A stretch of 64,000 nt of DNA from Cladopsammia gracilis (GCA_022457155.1 JAJGOT010000034.1:1333501-1397500); one strand, 5' to 3'. Shown: positions 21,090 to 31,366, counted from the first letter of the stretch. Numbers and translations are program-made. Notes: generated by a model from the letters alone, not told the origin.

Positions 21090-22043
21090 CTAAGACATCG
21101 TCGTTATCCGAGCCAGATTCCCAATCAGAATCACTTTCAAGGTCAGCTGGCTTGTCTTCTGAGGTGGCCTCCTTGTCAATTCTGAGATCGAAATCTGCGG
21201 TTAGTAGTAAAGTCGCACAGGAGCCGGATGGCCCACACGGCCGGAGCTTAACCCGGTTTCTGTAGCATGAAGCGACTAGGAATATTGCTACTCCCCCCTG
21301 GATGGGATGCTAGTCCATCGCAGGGTTACCCCCAGCATTTTGTCGCCGGTACCCATTTATACACCTGGGTGGAGAGAGACAGTGTGGAGTAAAGTTTCTT
21401 GTCTAAGGAAACAACACGACGACAGAGACCAGGCTTCGAACCACCGACCTTCAGGTTGAAAGTCAGACGCGCTAACCACTAGACCACCGTGTCTCCGAAA
21501 TCTGCGGTGATCCTCTTCAATTTGTCTGGTTTCTTGTCAGCAGTTGGAAGCTGGTGTTCCTTGAGGTACTTGTCCACCTCTTTTACTTTCAGTTTGCTCA
21601 GCTTTCCAGATTCAATTAAATCAGACCAGTTATAGTCCTGGTACTGCTTGCCCACCTCAACCGTTCGATTTAATCTTCTCTCTTTCTCTGATACTAGCAA
21701 CTGTTGCTAGCTGTTCCAAATGCTTAACATAGCTAACAACATGCTTCTCTTCAACACAAAATTCTTCAGAAAATGTTCTCAGTTTCTCACAGTTGCTTGA
21801 TTAGATGGATCCATCCTTGAACAACTTTCTGATATTTGCCCTAGGGGCAAGATCATCTATGGCTCTAGTCTTCCCATTGATCGTTCTTGGTGTCTTGGAA
21901 AGAGAAAGGTAGTGACCTGCATTGTCAGGATCTGGGTAAGGTGCAGGAATTTGTAAAAACTTTGGCCCAATCCACTCTGCCTTTCCGCACCTGTTGCACA
22001 GCATTCCATCTTTCTCCAGACATCCTTCTTTCACATACTCCAT
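21090..22043 (-). pseudogene. Broken SAP-like gene carried in the transposon
   Basis: Read on the minus strand, three pieces follow one another in changing frames. The first (22043-21801) has a cysteine pair (CNRCGKAEW) and a conserved-looking segment PYPDPDNAGHYLSLS. A second, in another frame (about 21793-21690), reads CEKLRTFSEEFCVEEKHVVS. The third (21700-21509) has YNWSDLIESGKLSKLKVKEV and looks like a SAP-type helix-loop-helix. After the SINE (21202-21495) the acidic tail continues (DLESDSDWESGSDNDD) to a stop near 21090. I do not recognise the parent protein. Two frame changes and the SINE show it no longer encodes one product from this copy. Confidence 0.7.
21202..21495 (-). mobile_element. 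tRNA-derived SINE (~294 bp) with 13-bp target duplication
   Basis: Inserted in minus orientation and flanked by CGAAATCTGCGGT on both sides (21189-21201 and 21496-21508). The head, read on the minus strand, has an A box GGTGGTCTAGTGGTTAGCG and a B box GGTTCGAAGCC, resembling a tRNA-Glu. The body matches the SINE at 29826-30128 closely along its whole length. It splits the SAP-like reading frame. Confidence 0.95.
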
Positions 22044-23473
22044 GTATTACTGAGACTACATTTGTTATATCTGTAAACCACGTGATATAGCTGAGTTGCA
22101 CAGGTCATTAAATTGTTGAGTTGAAAACCATCCGATCTGTATGATGATGTCATGTGTTGGTTTTGAAGTATACAAATTTTCGGAGGCCCTCCTCCTAGCC
22201 CAACAATTTTTTCAAAGCCCCCCCTTCGGGTGTCTAAAAATTTTCGGAGCCTCCTCTCAATATCTTCATCCCCCCTTGTCATATTAAGTGAACTTTCCCT
22301 TACGAAAGTTTCAGGCAACATTTTAGTTAAGCAGACTCTAGTTTTTAATGTAATGTATTACGAATTTTTAAGATGACAAAGGCCTTCCGAAAAAATCGAA
22401 ACGATTCCTTCGGTGCTACTCATATGAAAAACCCGACAAAATCAAGGCAGTCTGTTAGTCAGATATATTACAGACATTTGGAGACCCACACTGACAAATA
22501 AAAATAGTTAAAGAAATCGTTACCTACACTTGAGTCCCTTCCTTTGTCGCCAAGCTGTCCAAAAAGGTTAGCAACATTCTGAACATCCGCTAAAGAACCG
22601 CATCTTCATGCCACCACTTTAAGTCGGAAGTCAATCCATACAGCATAAGCTGTCCTCTCCTAAATGAACGAAGGCTTTTGAGTTGCACACAGAGTCTCTG
22701 TAGTGATCACTGCTAGCCTGCGCGCAGACGTCTCCTATTTCCTTTGCTTCACCCGGGAAGCAAGGAAATCGGAGACGGCTGCACCACGCTAGTCACTGCA
22801 AGCTCAGCATAATAATGATTTCCCGCTCAGTTCGATAAAACTTGCACACAATAACGGTCTGCGGTGCGAGCAGGTACAATTTAAATTGCTCATATGCATT
22901 TTACAGATTTTAACTCCTACAGCTGCACGGGTGAGATCTTTCGGTTCCAATCCACTTCAAACAATGTTCACAATGTTCACAATGTTCAAGAAGCATGCAA
23001 CATATACCATATTTCAGAGCCAACTGTTAGAAGTCATTTCCAGAAAATTGCGCTCGTTCGTTTTCTCCAGATCAAGCAGTTTGCACTTTGAACATTTCAT
23101 ACAGTTTCGTCAAGGAAACTGTTGCGTCACACGGTAACATTTTCTCCACTTTTTTTCCATTCATTTGTGTCATCAATATTTTTTCTAGTGGTTCGGTGGT
23201 TAATAAAACAATTATTCTACTCGGGCTTGCCAAATATGAAACAGTATTATAAACAGATGAATTATACTGTAAAAGTGTTCCTTCGAGATAACTGAATTTG
23301 GTCGGCATAAAAGAATGTAAATATTTTTCATTTATTGAATTTTCTTTACGAATTTACTGAAATAGATCTAAATGACAGAGAAAAGCTATAAAAAACCATT
23401 GGAAAAAGTTATGGTGAGCGAAAAAGAAAACAAACAAGATAACACGTCCCTTAAATTTCGAAACTTTAAGGGT

Positions 23474-23582
23474 ATGGCGGCGAGACAACTCTTCCGTATC
23501 ACAGTTCTGTATTTCTTGGGTTAGATGCTCTACAGAGCAGTGACTCAACAATCCACTCGCAGTGGATCGGAGGTGTCTATCG
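23474..23582 (+). pseudogene. Duplicate exon 1 with an in-frame stop
   Basis: ATGGCGGCGAGACAACTCTT opens the same signal-peptide sequence as the gene at 27194 (MAARQLFRITVLYFLG), but the codon after this is TAG where the downstream copy has CAG. Similarity continues to GGAGGTGTCTATC and then ends, so the PAN domain is absent. It is a truncated duplicate exon. A TATAAA-like motif near 23385 is also conserved. Confidence 0.9.
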
Positions 23583-26500
23583 CGACCTCGTGCTCTCACT
23601 CTTTCAGACGACCGAGGCGATTATATGGAAACCCAATATTTGTCCGGATCGTCCCAGTTGGCCCATTCGTCTCAATTGTTTTTGAAACCACTGGGACAAC
23701 CGAGACTACCAGGACGATTATATGAGGGACAGCTTAACTGACTCTGGGAGTGAAAAGGTTAAAGTGTTAACGAATTTTCTCAGAAAAATTAATTTGGCAG
23801 AATGAAAATTTCTACAATCCTATATTTACAGGTGGCATACTCTTGGAAAGGTAAAACCTGTTAAGATGTAAAACCAACCTGACATACTGGTATATGCTAT
23901 TGTTTATATAAATAAACTTAATTTCATTTGGAGCTCTACTGATTGGTTTTAGAAATAGTGAAACATTGCGTCTAAGTCGTCCTAGATTGATATCTTGAAG
24001 GGATCTAAATATCTAAATATCTGAGTTTTATAATTGATGCTCGACGTTGGTCCATATCTTGCGGTTCCCATTAACTGCTACATGCATCAGAATTATCATG
24101 CCATTTGGTATAATGACGACATTAATTATGCATAAAATGCATAATTAACTAGCATGTCACCAGCATGCCTTGGTGACATATTTGTCCCACAGTCAAAACT
24201 TCACCGTAATATGAGCTAACATTGTCGCTCACACGAAATTGCCCTTTAGAGTTTGTGGTTTTGAAACCATTCTGGGAGCTGTTTGCGACGTGGTCAAACG
24301 TTCCGGTTCTTGGAAAGATACTCTCATAAAATTGGTATGCAAAGTTGAATTTTACATTTATTTTAAAAAGTACCTAAAACAGTTTGACTCTGTTTTCCCG
24401 TGCTTGATGTCTAATAAGTCTAATAACGCTATCGTGATGATCTATTGGTGTTATTTCGTTTTTCCGTTTGGATAACAATAGAGTTTTTTGTTTCTAAGCT
24501 TGTTCTTCTTCAAAAGTAGAAACTGAAAAATTATCGCAGTTTAATCTTGTGGAAAGCTAAAATTACGAAAATTAGTGGTTAGAATCTGACTGCATTTCAG
24601 CTAGGCTCGTTAGACATACAATGTGGACTGGGGGTTGTTTTGCAGCTGCTGCATTTGTATGTTGTTTTCAAAATAAATTTAACGGAAAAAACTAGTCCTG
24701 AAACTCTCCACCGGCAGGTACATCCACAAAATAAAAAAACTTTTAAAAACAAGACGTTGTTTCGAACTTCCTAAAATCGGTGAACTCCCAGGCTAAATTT
24801 TAAGCCATGCAGTTCTTTTTAAAATTTAAAAATCCATCTACGAAGAAGAGATTAACAATGGTGATGGAAGGAACAAAAAATTCTAAAATTTGAGTAGAAG
24901 CGGGAGAGGATTATCCATAAACTTCAAAGTTTTTCTTACTCGGTGAAGAAATGACAACGCAATTAATCACTTAATTAAACAGACGTTTTGATGTTCTGCA
25001 ATTTCCGAAGCCCGGGAAGAGGTGGAAGCAAAATCTACAAAAATCGATCGAAACTCAATTTTTATCGTTGACTGTTTGCCAAAAACGCTAAAAACCGAAG
25101 CCTGTTAATTGAAACTAAAACGAGTTTCTTATCTTTGCGGTGATGCGTTTACGATTTCTAAATTTACCACTCCACGCTAAAATTTCACAAACCGACGGTG
25201 TTATACGGAGAGTTTTCGTCTGCCTATTAAAATACTAAATGTAAAGAGTCGATTCAGAATTATGAAACAAACTGAACAAGCAAGCGGCGCTCAGTCTGAA
25301 AAACCAGGGGCTACCCAACAAGGAATGTTTAGGAAAACGAGTGGATCGAAATGGCGTTGTAATGTTTTTCCAAATCATTTTAGTGCCTTTAAAAGAAACT
25401 ACGTAAACGCTAATTTAGTTTGAGCTTTTCGGTTCTTTTAGCTGAATATTTCAGCGGCAGAACATTTTAGGGAAAGGAATATTATCCCCCGAATTCACTA
25501 GAAGCTTTCACGTTTCCGAAAATCATACCTGACCATATTTTGTACCCAAAACGACAGTTTTTATCCCTCCGAAAACAAAAGGCGTAAAATTTTCCGATGT
25601 TACGAAAGCTTCTGGCACGTTTTACTTAAGTCTCTGCAGTGGTCAAGCTCAACATAATAACGATTTCAGTTCGATAAAACTTGCACATAATAACGGCCTG
25701 CGTTGCGAGCAGATACAATTTTTAAATTATTAAAACTAGCTCATATCAAGAGAGCTCTCTTGCTCATATGCATTCTACAGATTTTAGCTCCTACTGCCGC
25801 AAGGGTGAGAGTTTTCGGTTCTAATCCGCTTCAAACAATGTTTACAATAATTTTCAAGGAGGTACGCAGCGTATACCATATTTCAGAGCCAACTATTTGA
25901 AGTCATTTTCAAAAAATTGCGCTTGTTCGTTTTCTCCAGATCAAGCAGTTTGCACTTTGAATAGTTTTATACAGCTTCGTCAAGGAATCACACGGCAACA
26001 TTTTCTCCCCTTTTTTCCGTTCAGTCGTGCCATCAATATTTTTTCTAATGGTTCGTGGTTAATAAAACAATTATTCTACTCGGACTTGCCAGATATGAAA
26101 TAGTATTATAATCACATAAATTATACTGTAAATGAGTTCCTTCGAGATAACTGAAACTGGTCGGCATAAAAGAGTGTGAATATATAGATGTTATTGCAGA
26201 AAAAGAACGAGACAAATATTTTCCAATACAAACGGAATAAGCTAGTTCAATAAAGTTTTTATTATAATGCTTTAATTTTTAAAAGTTTGCCGATAAATTA
26301 ATGCAACCATTCTCAGCGAACACGCGCGCGCCAAAGCTAAGCGTATTGTTGCATTTTTCAAGCCACTTTGCGAAAAGTTTAACCAAAAAAAAATTAAAAT
26401 TGTCCGCCAAACACGAGGAAAAATGTTTCTACTTAATAGAAAACAGTTTTCATTTGTTCATTGTTTCATAAAAGGAATTTTTTTACCACAATTGCCGCTA

Positions 26501-26694
26501 AAATCGCAATCTGATTGGTCGACGTGAGTGGTAAATGAGAGTCCAGACAACGGTGCTGACGCTAACATCACGTGCGCTTGAAAAACACCAATCAGAATGC
26601 GAGAAAGTTATAGACAACGCTTGCTCTTTCTTTGCTGTCACGTTTTGTAACAAGACTTTTTTCCTTGTGTTTTTTTCTAAATATTGTTGTAAAA

Positions 26695-26879
26695 AACAAA
26701 TTTACACCGGTTTTCCGTGGTGTGGACTCTTATTTACCACGATTTACGTCATCACATGGTCAAAATTTGTTGCTGACTCACTCGGCTGCGCCTCGTGAGT
26801 CCACAACATTTTGACCATGTGATGACGTAAATCGTGGTAAATAAGAGTCCACACCACGGAAAACCGGTGTAAATTTGTT
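26695..26879. repeat. Long hairpin (arms about 86 bp) in the gene's 5' flank
   Basis: AACAAATTTACACCGGTTTT at the left returns as AAAACCGGTGTAAATTTGTT at the right. The arms are nearly perfect, including CACGATTTACGTCATCACAT and its complement, with a short loop around TCGGCTGCGCCTC. It is likely a palindromic MITE. It ends about 315 bp before the start codon of the PAN/EGF/D8C gene. Confidence 0.9.
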
Positions 26880-27058
26880 AACGTGAAATGATTTCGTGAG
26901 TGGTCAATGTTAGCGCTCTGTATTACAAAATTCAGACTGCTCAGGGAACCAATCAGGATGCTACTTTTCATCGTGCATCAGTTTGCCATATAATAATATC
27001 ACTTGTTGAATTTTGTTTTTGAATTTTGAATATGTCTTAAATGCCGACAGAGGAAGAG

Positions 27059-27073
27059 CTATAAATATAAAGA
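27059..27073 (+). promoter_or_regulatory. Possible TATA box
   Basis: GCTATAAATATAAAG lies about 130 bp before the start codon of the PAN/EGF/D8C gene. The upstream duplicate has GCTATAAAAAACC about 90 bp before its ATG. The position and conservation between the copies fit a core promoter, but there is no transcript evidence here. Confidence 0.4.
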
Positions 27074-27193
27074 AACATTGGAAAAAGTTATGATGAGCGA
27101 AAAAAAAAAAAGAAAGAAAGAAAGATAACAAGTTTATACCTTAAATTTCGAAAATTTAAGGGCTCTTTCGCCATAAATATTTTGATTGTAGAT

Positions 27194-27518
27194 ATGGCGG
27201 CGAGACAACTCTTCCGTATCACAGTTCTGTATTTCTTGGGTCAGATGCTTTACAGAGCAGTGACTCAGCAATGTACTGGCGGTGAATCGGAGGTGTCTAT
27301 CCTTGGTTGGATGTTGCAGGGACACATCTATAACACGATGATAGCAGAAATTGGACTTGCATGCGTACATGTGTGTCGCAGAGACGATCGGTGCCAAAGT
27401 TTCAATTGGGTGATCTCCCTCCAGATGTGTGAGTTTAGTAACAGAACTAAGGAGGCCAGACCCGAGGATTTCATTCCAAACCCAGACAGATATTATTTCA
27501 CACGAGACATAAACAGAG
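27194..27518 (+). CDS. PAN/EGF/D8C secreted protein, exon 1 (signal peptide and PAN domain)
   Basis: First exon of a five-exon gene encoding a predicted 365-residue secreted protein. The ATG at 27194 starts a hydrophobic signal peptide (MAARQLFRITVLYFLGQMLY). A PAN/apple-type domain follows (CVHVCRRDDRCQSFNWV, then a CEFSN core), a fold that binds proteins or sugars outside the cell. The exon ends in phase 1 at AACAGAG before GTAAAC. All later exon junctions are also phase 1, the usual arrangement for shuffled extracellular modules. Order in the protein: PAN, partial fibrinogen-like, EGF, EGF, D8C. Related architectures occur among uromodulin- and GP2-like proteins. An upstream methionine at 27182 is in frame but adds only four residues and breaks the signal-peptide pattern. 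Confidence 0.85.
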
Positions 27519-27814
27519 GTAAACTAATGTTAACATTTAACATGACAGTAAACTGATTTAATTAGATATGGTAACTTCAAAGTATAGTACAAAAGCCACA
27601 TTCGAGGACCAACTGGATTAAAGCCCACAAGCTAGAATTTAGCCATTAAACAGTACACTCTCTCTAAGCCGGGGACCTGCTGGACCAGCCGTATAGCTGT
27701 CTGCCCTAGAGAGGTGTCCCCTTACAGAGATTCAAACAAAGAAGTGAAATTCGTTAGTAACCAACCAAAAACTGATGTCTGCTTTAAAAGAGTTCACTTT
27801 TCCTTTTTTTTCAG

Positions 27815-27961
27815 TCAAACTCGGTTCCACTCGTCAGCTGCCAGCTGAGACGTGCAAAGAAATAAAAGCCAGTGAAGGAGAAGCTGTCAGCGGGAAATAC
27901 TGGTTAAATACCATAAAATCTGGCATGAGTGTTCTTGCTTACTGTGATATGGAGACAGACG
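27815..27961 (+). CDS. PAN/EGF/D8C protein, exon 2 (partial fibrinogen-like module)
   Basis: The exon follows a good acceptor (TTTTTTTTCAG) and ends before GTGAGT, phase 1 at both ends. It encodes CKEIKASEGEAVSGKYWL and VLAYCDMETD, the first ~45 residues of a fibrinogen-like domain, in which the family normally continues with GGGWT and about 170 more residues. Those are not found downstream, so the module appears truncated in this gene and would not form the usual ligand pocket. Confidence 0.8.
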
Positions 27962-28115
27962 GTGAGTTCAATTTTGAATGTTATTGATATCAGGCCGATG
28001 AGCTCTGTAAATTAGGAGTACAGTATAGGGTGGGGATTAAGGCTAGGTAAGTGGCAACTTTTCTTTTTTGGGTATGAGTGGGTTTTTTGATCTTGGGTCT
28101 CATTATCTTCAACAG

Positions 28116-28332
28116 AAAATACAATCTTGCAATTTAGAAATTTCGACTGGGTTTCATCCGTGTTACAAGAAAAACTGGGTACTAACCTAACGGTCCTTAT
28201 ATTGAAATGTAGGGACACGATAAAAAAGATTGGATTAAGCTATGTCTCTGTTAAAAGCAAGGGAAAAAAAGCCTTCATAGAACTAAAAGCTGAACATGGA
28301 ATGATAAACGAATTGCCATGTTCAAGTCATAA
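28116..28332 (+). other. Possible alternative exon
   Basis: An open stretch in the phase expected after exon 2 begins after TCTTCAACAG and could end at GTAAGG. It encodes about 72 residues including QFRNFDWVSSVLQEKLG and KAFIELKAEHG, with no domain I recognise. Its 3' boundary would be phase 2, which does not fit the next EGF exon, so using it would break the frame unless another exon intervenes. The frame ends in TAA just past the donor. It could be an alternative last exon or chance. Confidence 0.3.
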
Positions 28333-28753
28333 GTAAGGTCCATATTTTTGCTTTTCGGATCTACTATCCGAGAGCCAGGCTTTGTTATGGAGTTATCATG
28401 CCATGTTAACGCAAATCTTTACATTAGCCTGCAAAAGACGTCTAATATGCAAACATACCAACTTCTACAAATAATTCAAGCACAATTCTGCATTTAATGC
28501 TGCAACTATATCAGTGCTGTAGCGAATTCATTGTTGAACCATAGGACAAATTATCAACTCATGTAACATAATGCGTCCATTTGTTTTATCATTAACAATT
28601 CTAATAATTAAAACACTTTTGTCTAATCAAATCGTTTTGATAGATGCATGTAGGCTAAAGACGAAGGAACCACTTTTTTGAAAAAACCGGTTTTATAACA
28701 ATCATAACTCTTGTTAACAATATGTTTGTTTGTTTCTGTTATTATTTATTTAG

Positions 28754-28876
28754 ATGTCGACGAGTGCACTGCCTCTTCTCCTGTCTGTGACGCCAATGCT
28801 AACTGCACGAATTCTCGAGGCTCTTATAACTGTACTTGCAAATCAGGATTCTCCGGTAATGGAAAAACGTGCCAAG
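28754..28876 (+). CDS. PAN/EGF/D8C protein, exon 3 (calcium-binding EGF domain)
   Basis: One complete EGF-like domain in one phase 1-1 exon of 123 bp. DVDEC at the start is the calcium-binding signature, followed by [18 protein letters not shown] and GFSGNGKTC, giving six cysteines. Splice sites are TTATTTAG and GTGAGA. Confidence 0.92.
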
Positions 28877-29163
28877 GTGAGAACGCCAACTTAACTGATT
28901 ATATAATTTTAATGTCCGCGTCATTCAATGATCTAAATTACGTTTTGGTGATTTTCTGACTTCATGGAAAAGAGTTAGACACAAAATGGCGGATCAAAGA
29001 TGGCGAGTTTGGAAAATAACGACGAACTTTGTGCGTCTATTGAAATAATTATTGAGAAATTACACCTTACAACGGTACTATAAAACACGTTTTTTAAGTT
29101 TCCCAAGTTTCATTATCAAAAGTGAAGTACTCTTGGACAAACCTACCGCGTCCACTTGCACAA

Positions 29164-29286
29164 TAGCCTGCGTGGAGAAAGAAAGGGGCGAGGGGAGATG
29201 CGTGCGAAATACGTGAAGAAAGCTCCCTTCCTTTGTGCTCCGCTCTCTACACGCGCCTCGATCGCTCGCGCCTGCCACGCAGGCTA
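29164..29286. mobile_element. MITE with TAGCCTGCGTGG ends, in intron 3
   Basis: TAGCCTGCGTGG at the left and CCACGCAGGCTA at the right enclose about 100 bp. The ends resemble those of the palindrome at 5876-6009. It lies within the intron between the two EGF exons. Confidence 0.7.
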
Positions 29287-29497
29287 CTTGCGCAGGTAAA
29301 AATGGGTCGTCGATTTCTATTATTTCTTGGAAACAGGACGTCGAAATAATTAGACAGATCGAATGTTAAGTCAAGTGTAAACAGCGAACCAAATTGGATG
29401 CAGTGCCGTGTTACGATGGTGTAGTTTGGCTTTAACAGACTTAAACACGAAGCAATGACTAGACCTAATATGATATAGTTTTTTTGCATCTTTTAAG

Positions 29498-29635
29498 ACA
29501 TCGATGAATGCAGCCAAGGATCTCATAAATGCCTCCCCAATCTTGCTAACTGCACTAACACCGTTGGCTCATACAACTGTACTTGCATCAACGCTGAACA
29601 CGTGGGAGACGGAAAGGAAAGCTGCCAGCCTGCAG
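29498..29635 (+). CDS. PAN/EGF/D8C protein, exon 4 (calcium-binding EGF domain)
   Basis: A second EGF domain: [19 protein letters not shown] then SYNCTC and GDGKESC. The exon starts after TTTTAAG and is phase 1 at both ends if it stops at CTGCAG before GCAAGG. This is a GC donor instead of GT; no GT donor in the right phase is near. CAG/GCAAGG fits the consensus for the rare GC-AG introns. The domain is tandem with exon 3, likely by exon duplication. Confidence 0.88.
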
Positions 29636-29825
29636 GCAAGGATAATTTCTTTGTAAATTGAATATTTAAAATATTCAAAAGCAAGGAAATGTTTAGTTAT
29701 TTCTACAAGTGACAACTCACTAAGGGAGAATAAAGTAAATAGATAGTTTGGATGTTATATTTCGATACTTTCAATCCACTTTTATCATAATCATTACGTT
29801 TTCATTTAGAGTTTATATTGTTATT

Positions 29826-30128
29826 GTGAGCGGCACGGTGGTCTAGTGGTTAGCGCGTCGGACTTTCAACCTGAAGGTCGGTGGTTCGAGCCTGGTCTCT
29901 GCCGTCGTGTTGTTTCCTTAGACAAGAAACTTTACTCCACACTGTCTCTCTCCACCCAGGTGTATAAATGGGTACCGGCGACAAAATGCTGGGGGTAACC
30001 CTGCGATGGACTAGCATCCCATCCAGGGGGGAGTAGCAATATTCCTAGTTGCTTCATGCTACGGAAACCGGGTTAAGCTCCGGCCGTGTGGGCCATCGTG
30101 GCCCGAGTGCGACTTTACCTTTTTTACT
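29826..30128 (+). mobile_element. tRNA-derived SINE with 14-bp target duplication, in intron 4
   Basis: Same family as 21202-21495. The head has GGTGGTCTAGTGGTTAGCG and GGTTCGAGCC boxes; the body contains CACTGTCTCTCTCCACCCAG. The flanking duplication is TTTATATTGTTATT (29812-29825 and 30129-30142). It lies in sense orientation inside intron 4. Confidence 0.95.
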
Positions 30129-30543
30129 TTTATATTGTTATTAACATGTAATATTTAATTTGAAATACTGTTATGCGCAGGTGATTATGAATATTAAATA
30201 TTACCATTTTTATTACTACATTTACCTGTTTCATGTTTCATTTAGGGTAATTTCACTGTGCTTGAAATAGAAGTAACAAATTCATTTATTTTTTAGCAAA
30301 TAAATGCTGCATATAGTAGTCGCTGTCATGACCTACACTAATAAAAGACTGAAGTATTGTCCTTTTTCGTCCTTTTAGGACGGGCTTTTCATTCGGGATC
30401 CATCTTTCCCGCCGACATTTATTTTGTCGGCAAAGGAAAGTACCATGAAATGAAAGGACCGATCCAGCAGTCTCAGATCACATGATCAGACCATCTGTCT
30501 AACTTGTTGATCGGCTTTACATTCTTTGTTGTCTTTTCCTTAG

Positions 30544-30908
30544 AATGTCAAAATTACATTACCCTGAACAATGCTAACAGAAAGGTGACGAGTGGATATA
30601 GCGGACTTTGCGATGACAAACTTGGTCCTGGATGGTTTCGCTTTGAAGGGGCTGCAGGGACAAGGATGGCTACTTCTTGTCTGGCAACCCATAGGTGTGG
30701 CACTTACTATCCCGGCTTTTTAAGTGGGGGGCAGCCCACAGTGGAAGAAGGCAAGGTCACCAGGCAGGTGTGTTTCAGTAACATTAACGAAAGAAATGGC
30801 ATTTGCTGTAATTGGCCGACTAATATCCAAGTTAGAAACTGCGGTTCTTACTATGTGTACTACCTTAGCGGTACACCTAATTGCCCTGTCCGCTACTGTG
30901 GTACGTAG
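30544..30908 (+). CDS. PAN/EGF/D8C protein, last exon (D8C domain)
   Basis: After TTTTCCTTAG the exon encodes ECQNYITLNNANR, then CDDKLGPGWFRFEGAAG, CGTYYPGFLSGGQP, VCFS, GICCNW, RNCGSYYVYYLS and CPVRYCGT. This is a complete D8C domain, the cysteine-rich module of uromodulin, GP2 and LZP. I chose the stop TAG at 30906-30908, with an AATAAA at 31183-31188 as likely polyadenylation signal. Alternatively GTACGT at 30901 is a donor (phase 1) leading to exons I cannot find. The domain family is extracellular and often linked to glycan or microbe binding in mucosal proteins; the role here is unknown. Confidence 0.85.
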
Positions 30909-31009
30909 AGACTACTAAATACAAGGTACAACGCAGTCAGTAATCATAAGCATATCAATAACAAAATTCTAGATTGTGATTGGCCATCCGCGCACCTATT
31001 TCTTACGTA

Positions 31010-31097
31010 AATTGACGTGCGGTCACGTGGGTGTCCAATCACAGCTATCCAATTACAACTATTTGTAATTGGATAACTGTGATTGGACACCTCCGTT
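31010..31097. repeat. Inverted repeat, GGTGTCCAATCACAG arms
   Basis: GTGTCCAATCACAGCTATCC pairs with GGATAACTGTGATTGGACAC about 20 bp further on. It is a small MITE-like palindrome just after the last exon of the D8C gene. Confidence 0.75.
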
Positions 31098-31327
31098 GTG
31101 CGTGTGTCAATCAGGTGGTTCTTTTTTGCTGTTGCTCTACTGGTTTCAAACTGATAGAAAATATTCCTGGCGTTTTTAGTGGAATAAAGTCCACATAGAT
31201 CTTTTAATCTCGAATTTTATTATTAAAACGATTAAGTAGTAACTGGACTTCGTTTCGTTCATTTCAGGGGCAATCGTTTTCGTACTTTCAAATAATACTT
31301 GCGCTACGCGCTCGGCCGAAATGAAAT

Positions 31328-31366
<39 letters not shown>

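Larger units (their letters stand above)
20689..22299. mobile_element. Harbinger-like DNA transposon with TTA target duplication
   Basis: The ends are inverted repeats of about 45 bp beginning GGGAAAGTT and containing TTAATATGACAAGG and GATGAAGATATTG. The 3-bp flank TTA is present on both sides (20686-20688, 22300-22302). The unoccupied site is preserved in the downstream duplicate near 25606, which reads GATGTTACGAAAG without the element. A 3-bp TWA target and GGG ends are typical of PIF/Harbinger. No transposase is seen, so it is non-autonomous. Without the later SINE it was about 1304 bp. Words such as GGAGCCCCCTCC recur next to both ends. Confidence 0.85.
18915..23582 (+). repeat. Upstream copy of a duplicated gene 5' region
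   Basis: From about 18915 to 20688, and again from 22303 to 23582, the sequence matches 23756-27300 in order, with moderate divergence. Shared blocks include TGATGCTCGACGTTGGTCCA, TTAGTGCCTTTAAAAGAAAC and ATGGCGGCGAGACAACTCTT. The copy is interrupted by a transposon (20689-22299) and by about 350 bp of extra sequence after 22336. Homology stops abruptly inside exon 1 at GGAGGTGTCTATC. Confidence 0.9.
23756..27300 (+). repeat. Downstream copy of the duplicated gene 5' region
   Basis: Matches 18915-23582 in order and leads into the intact first exon. It lacks the Harbinger-like element and keeps the empty site near 25606. It has its own insertion of about 800 bp (roughly 26190-27000), which contains the hairpin at 26695-26879. 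Confidence 0.9.

Noticed and set aside
23585..23755. Continuation of the duplicated exon 1 into a PAN domain
   Set aside because: After GGAGGTGTCTATC the sequence no longer resembles the downstream copy and contains no PAN cysteines.
30901..30908. Splice donor after the D8C domain
   Set aside because: GTACGT could be a donor, but no following exon was found and a stop plus a polyadenylation signal follow, so I prefer a terminal exon; the alternative is noted in the feature.
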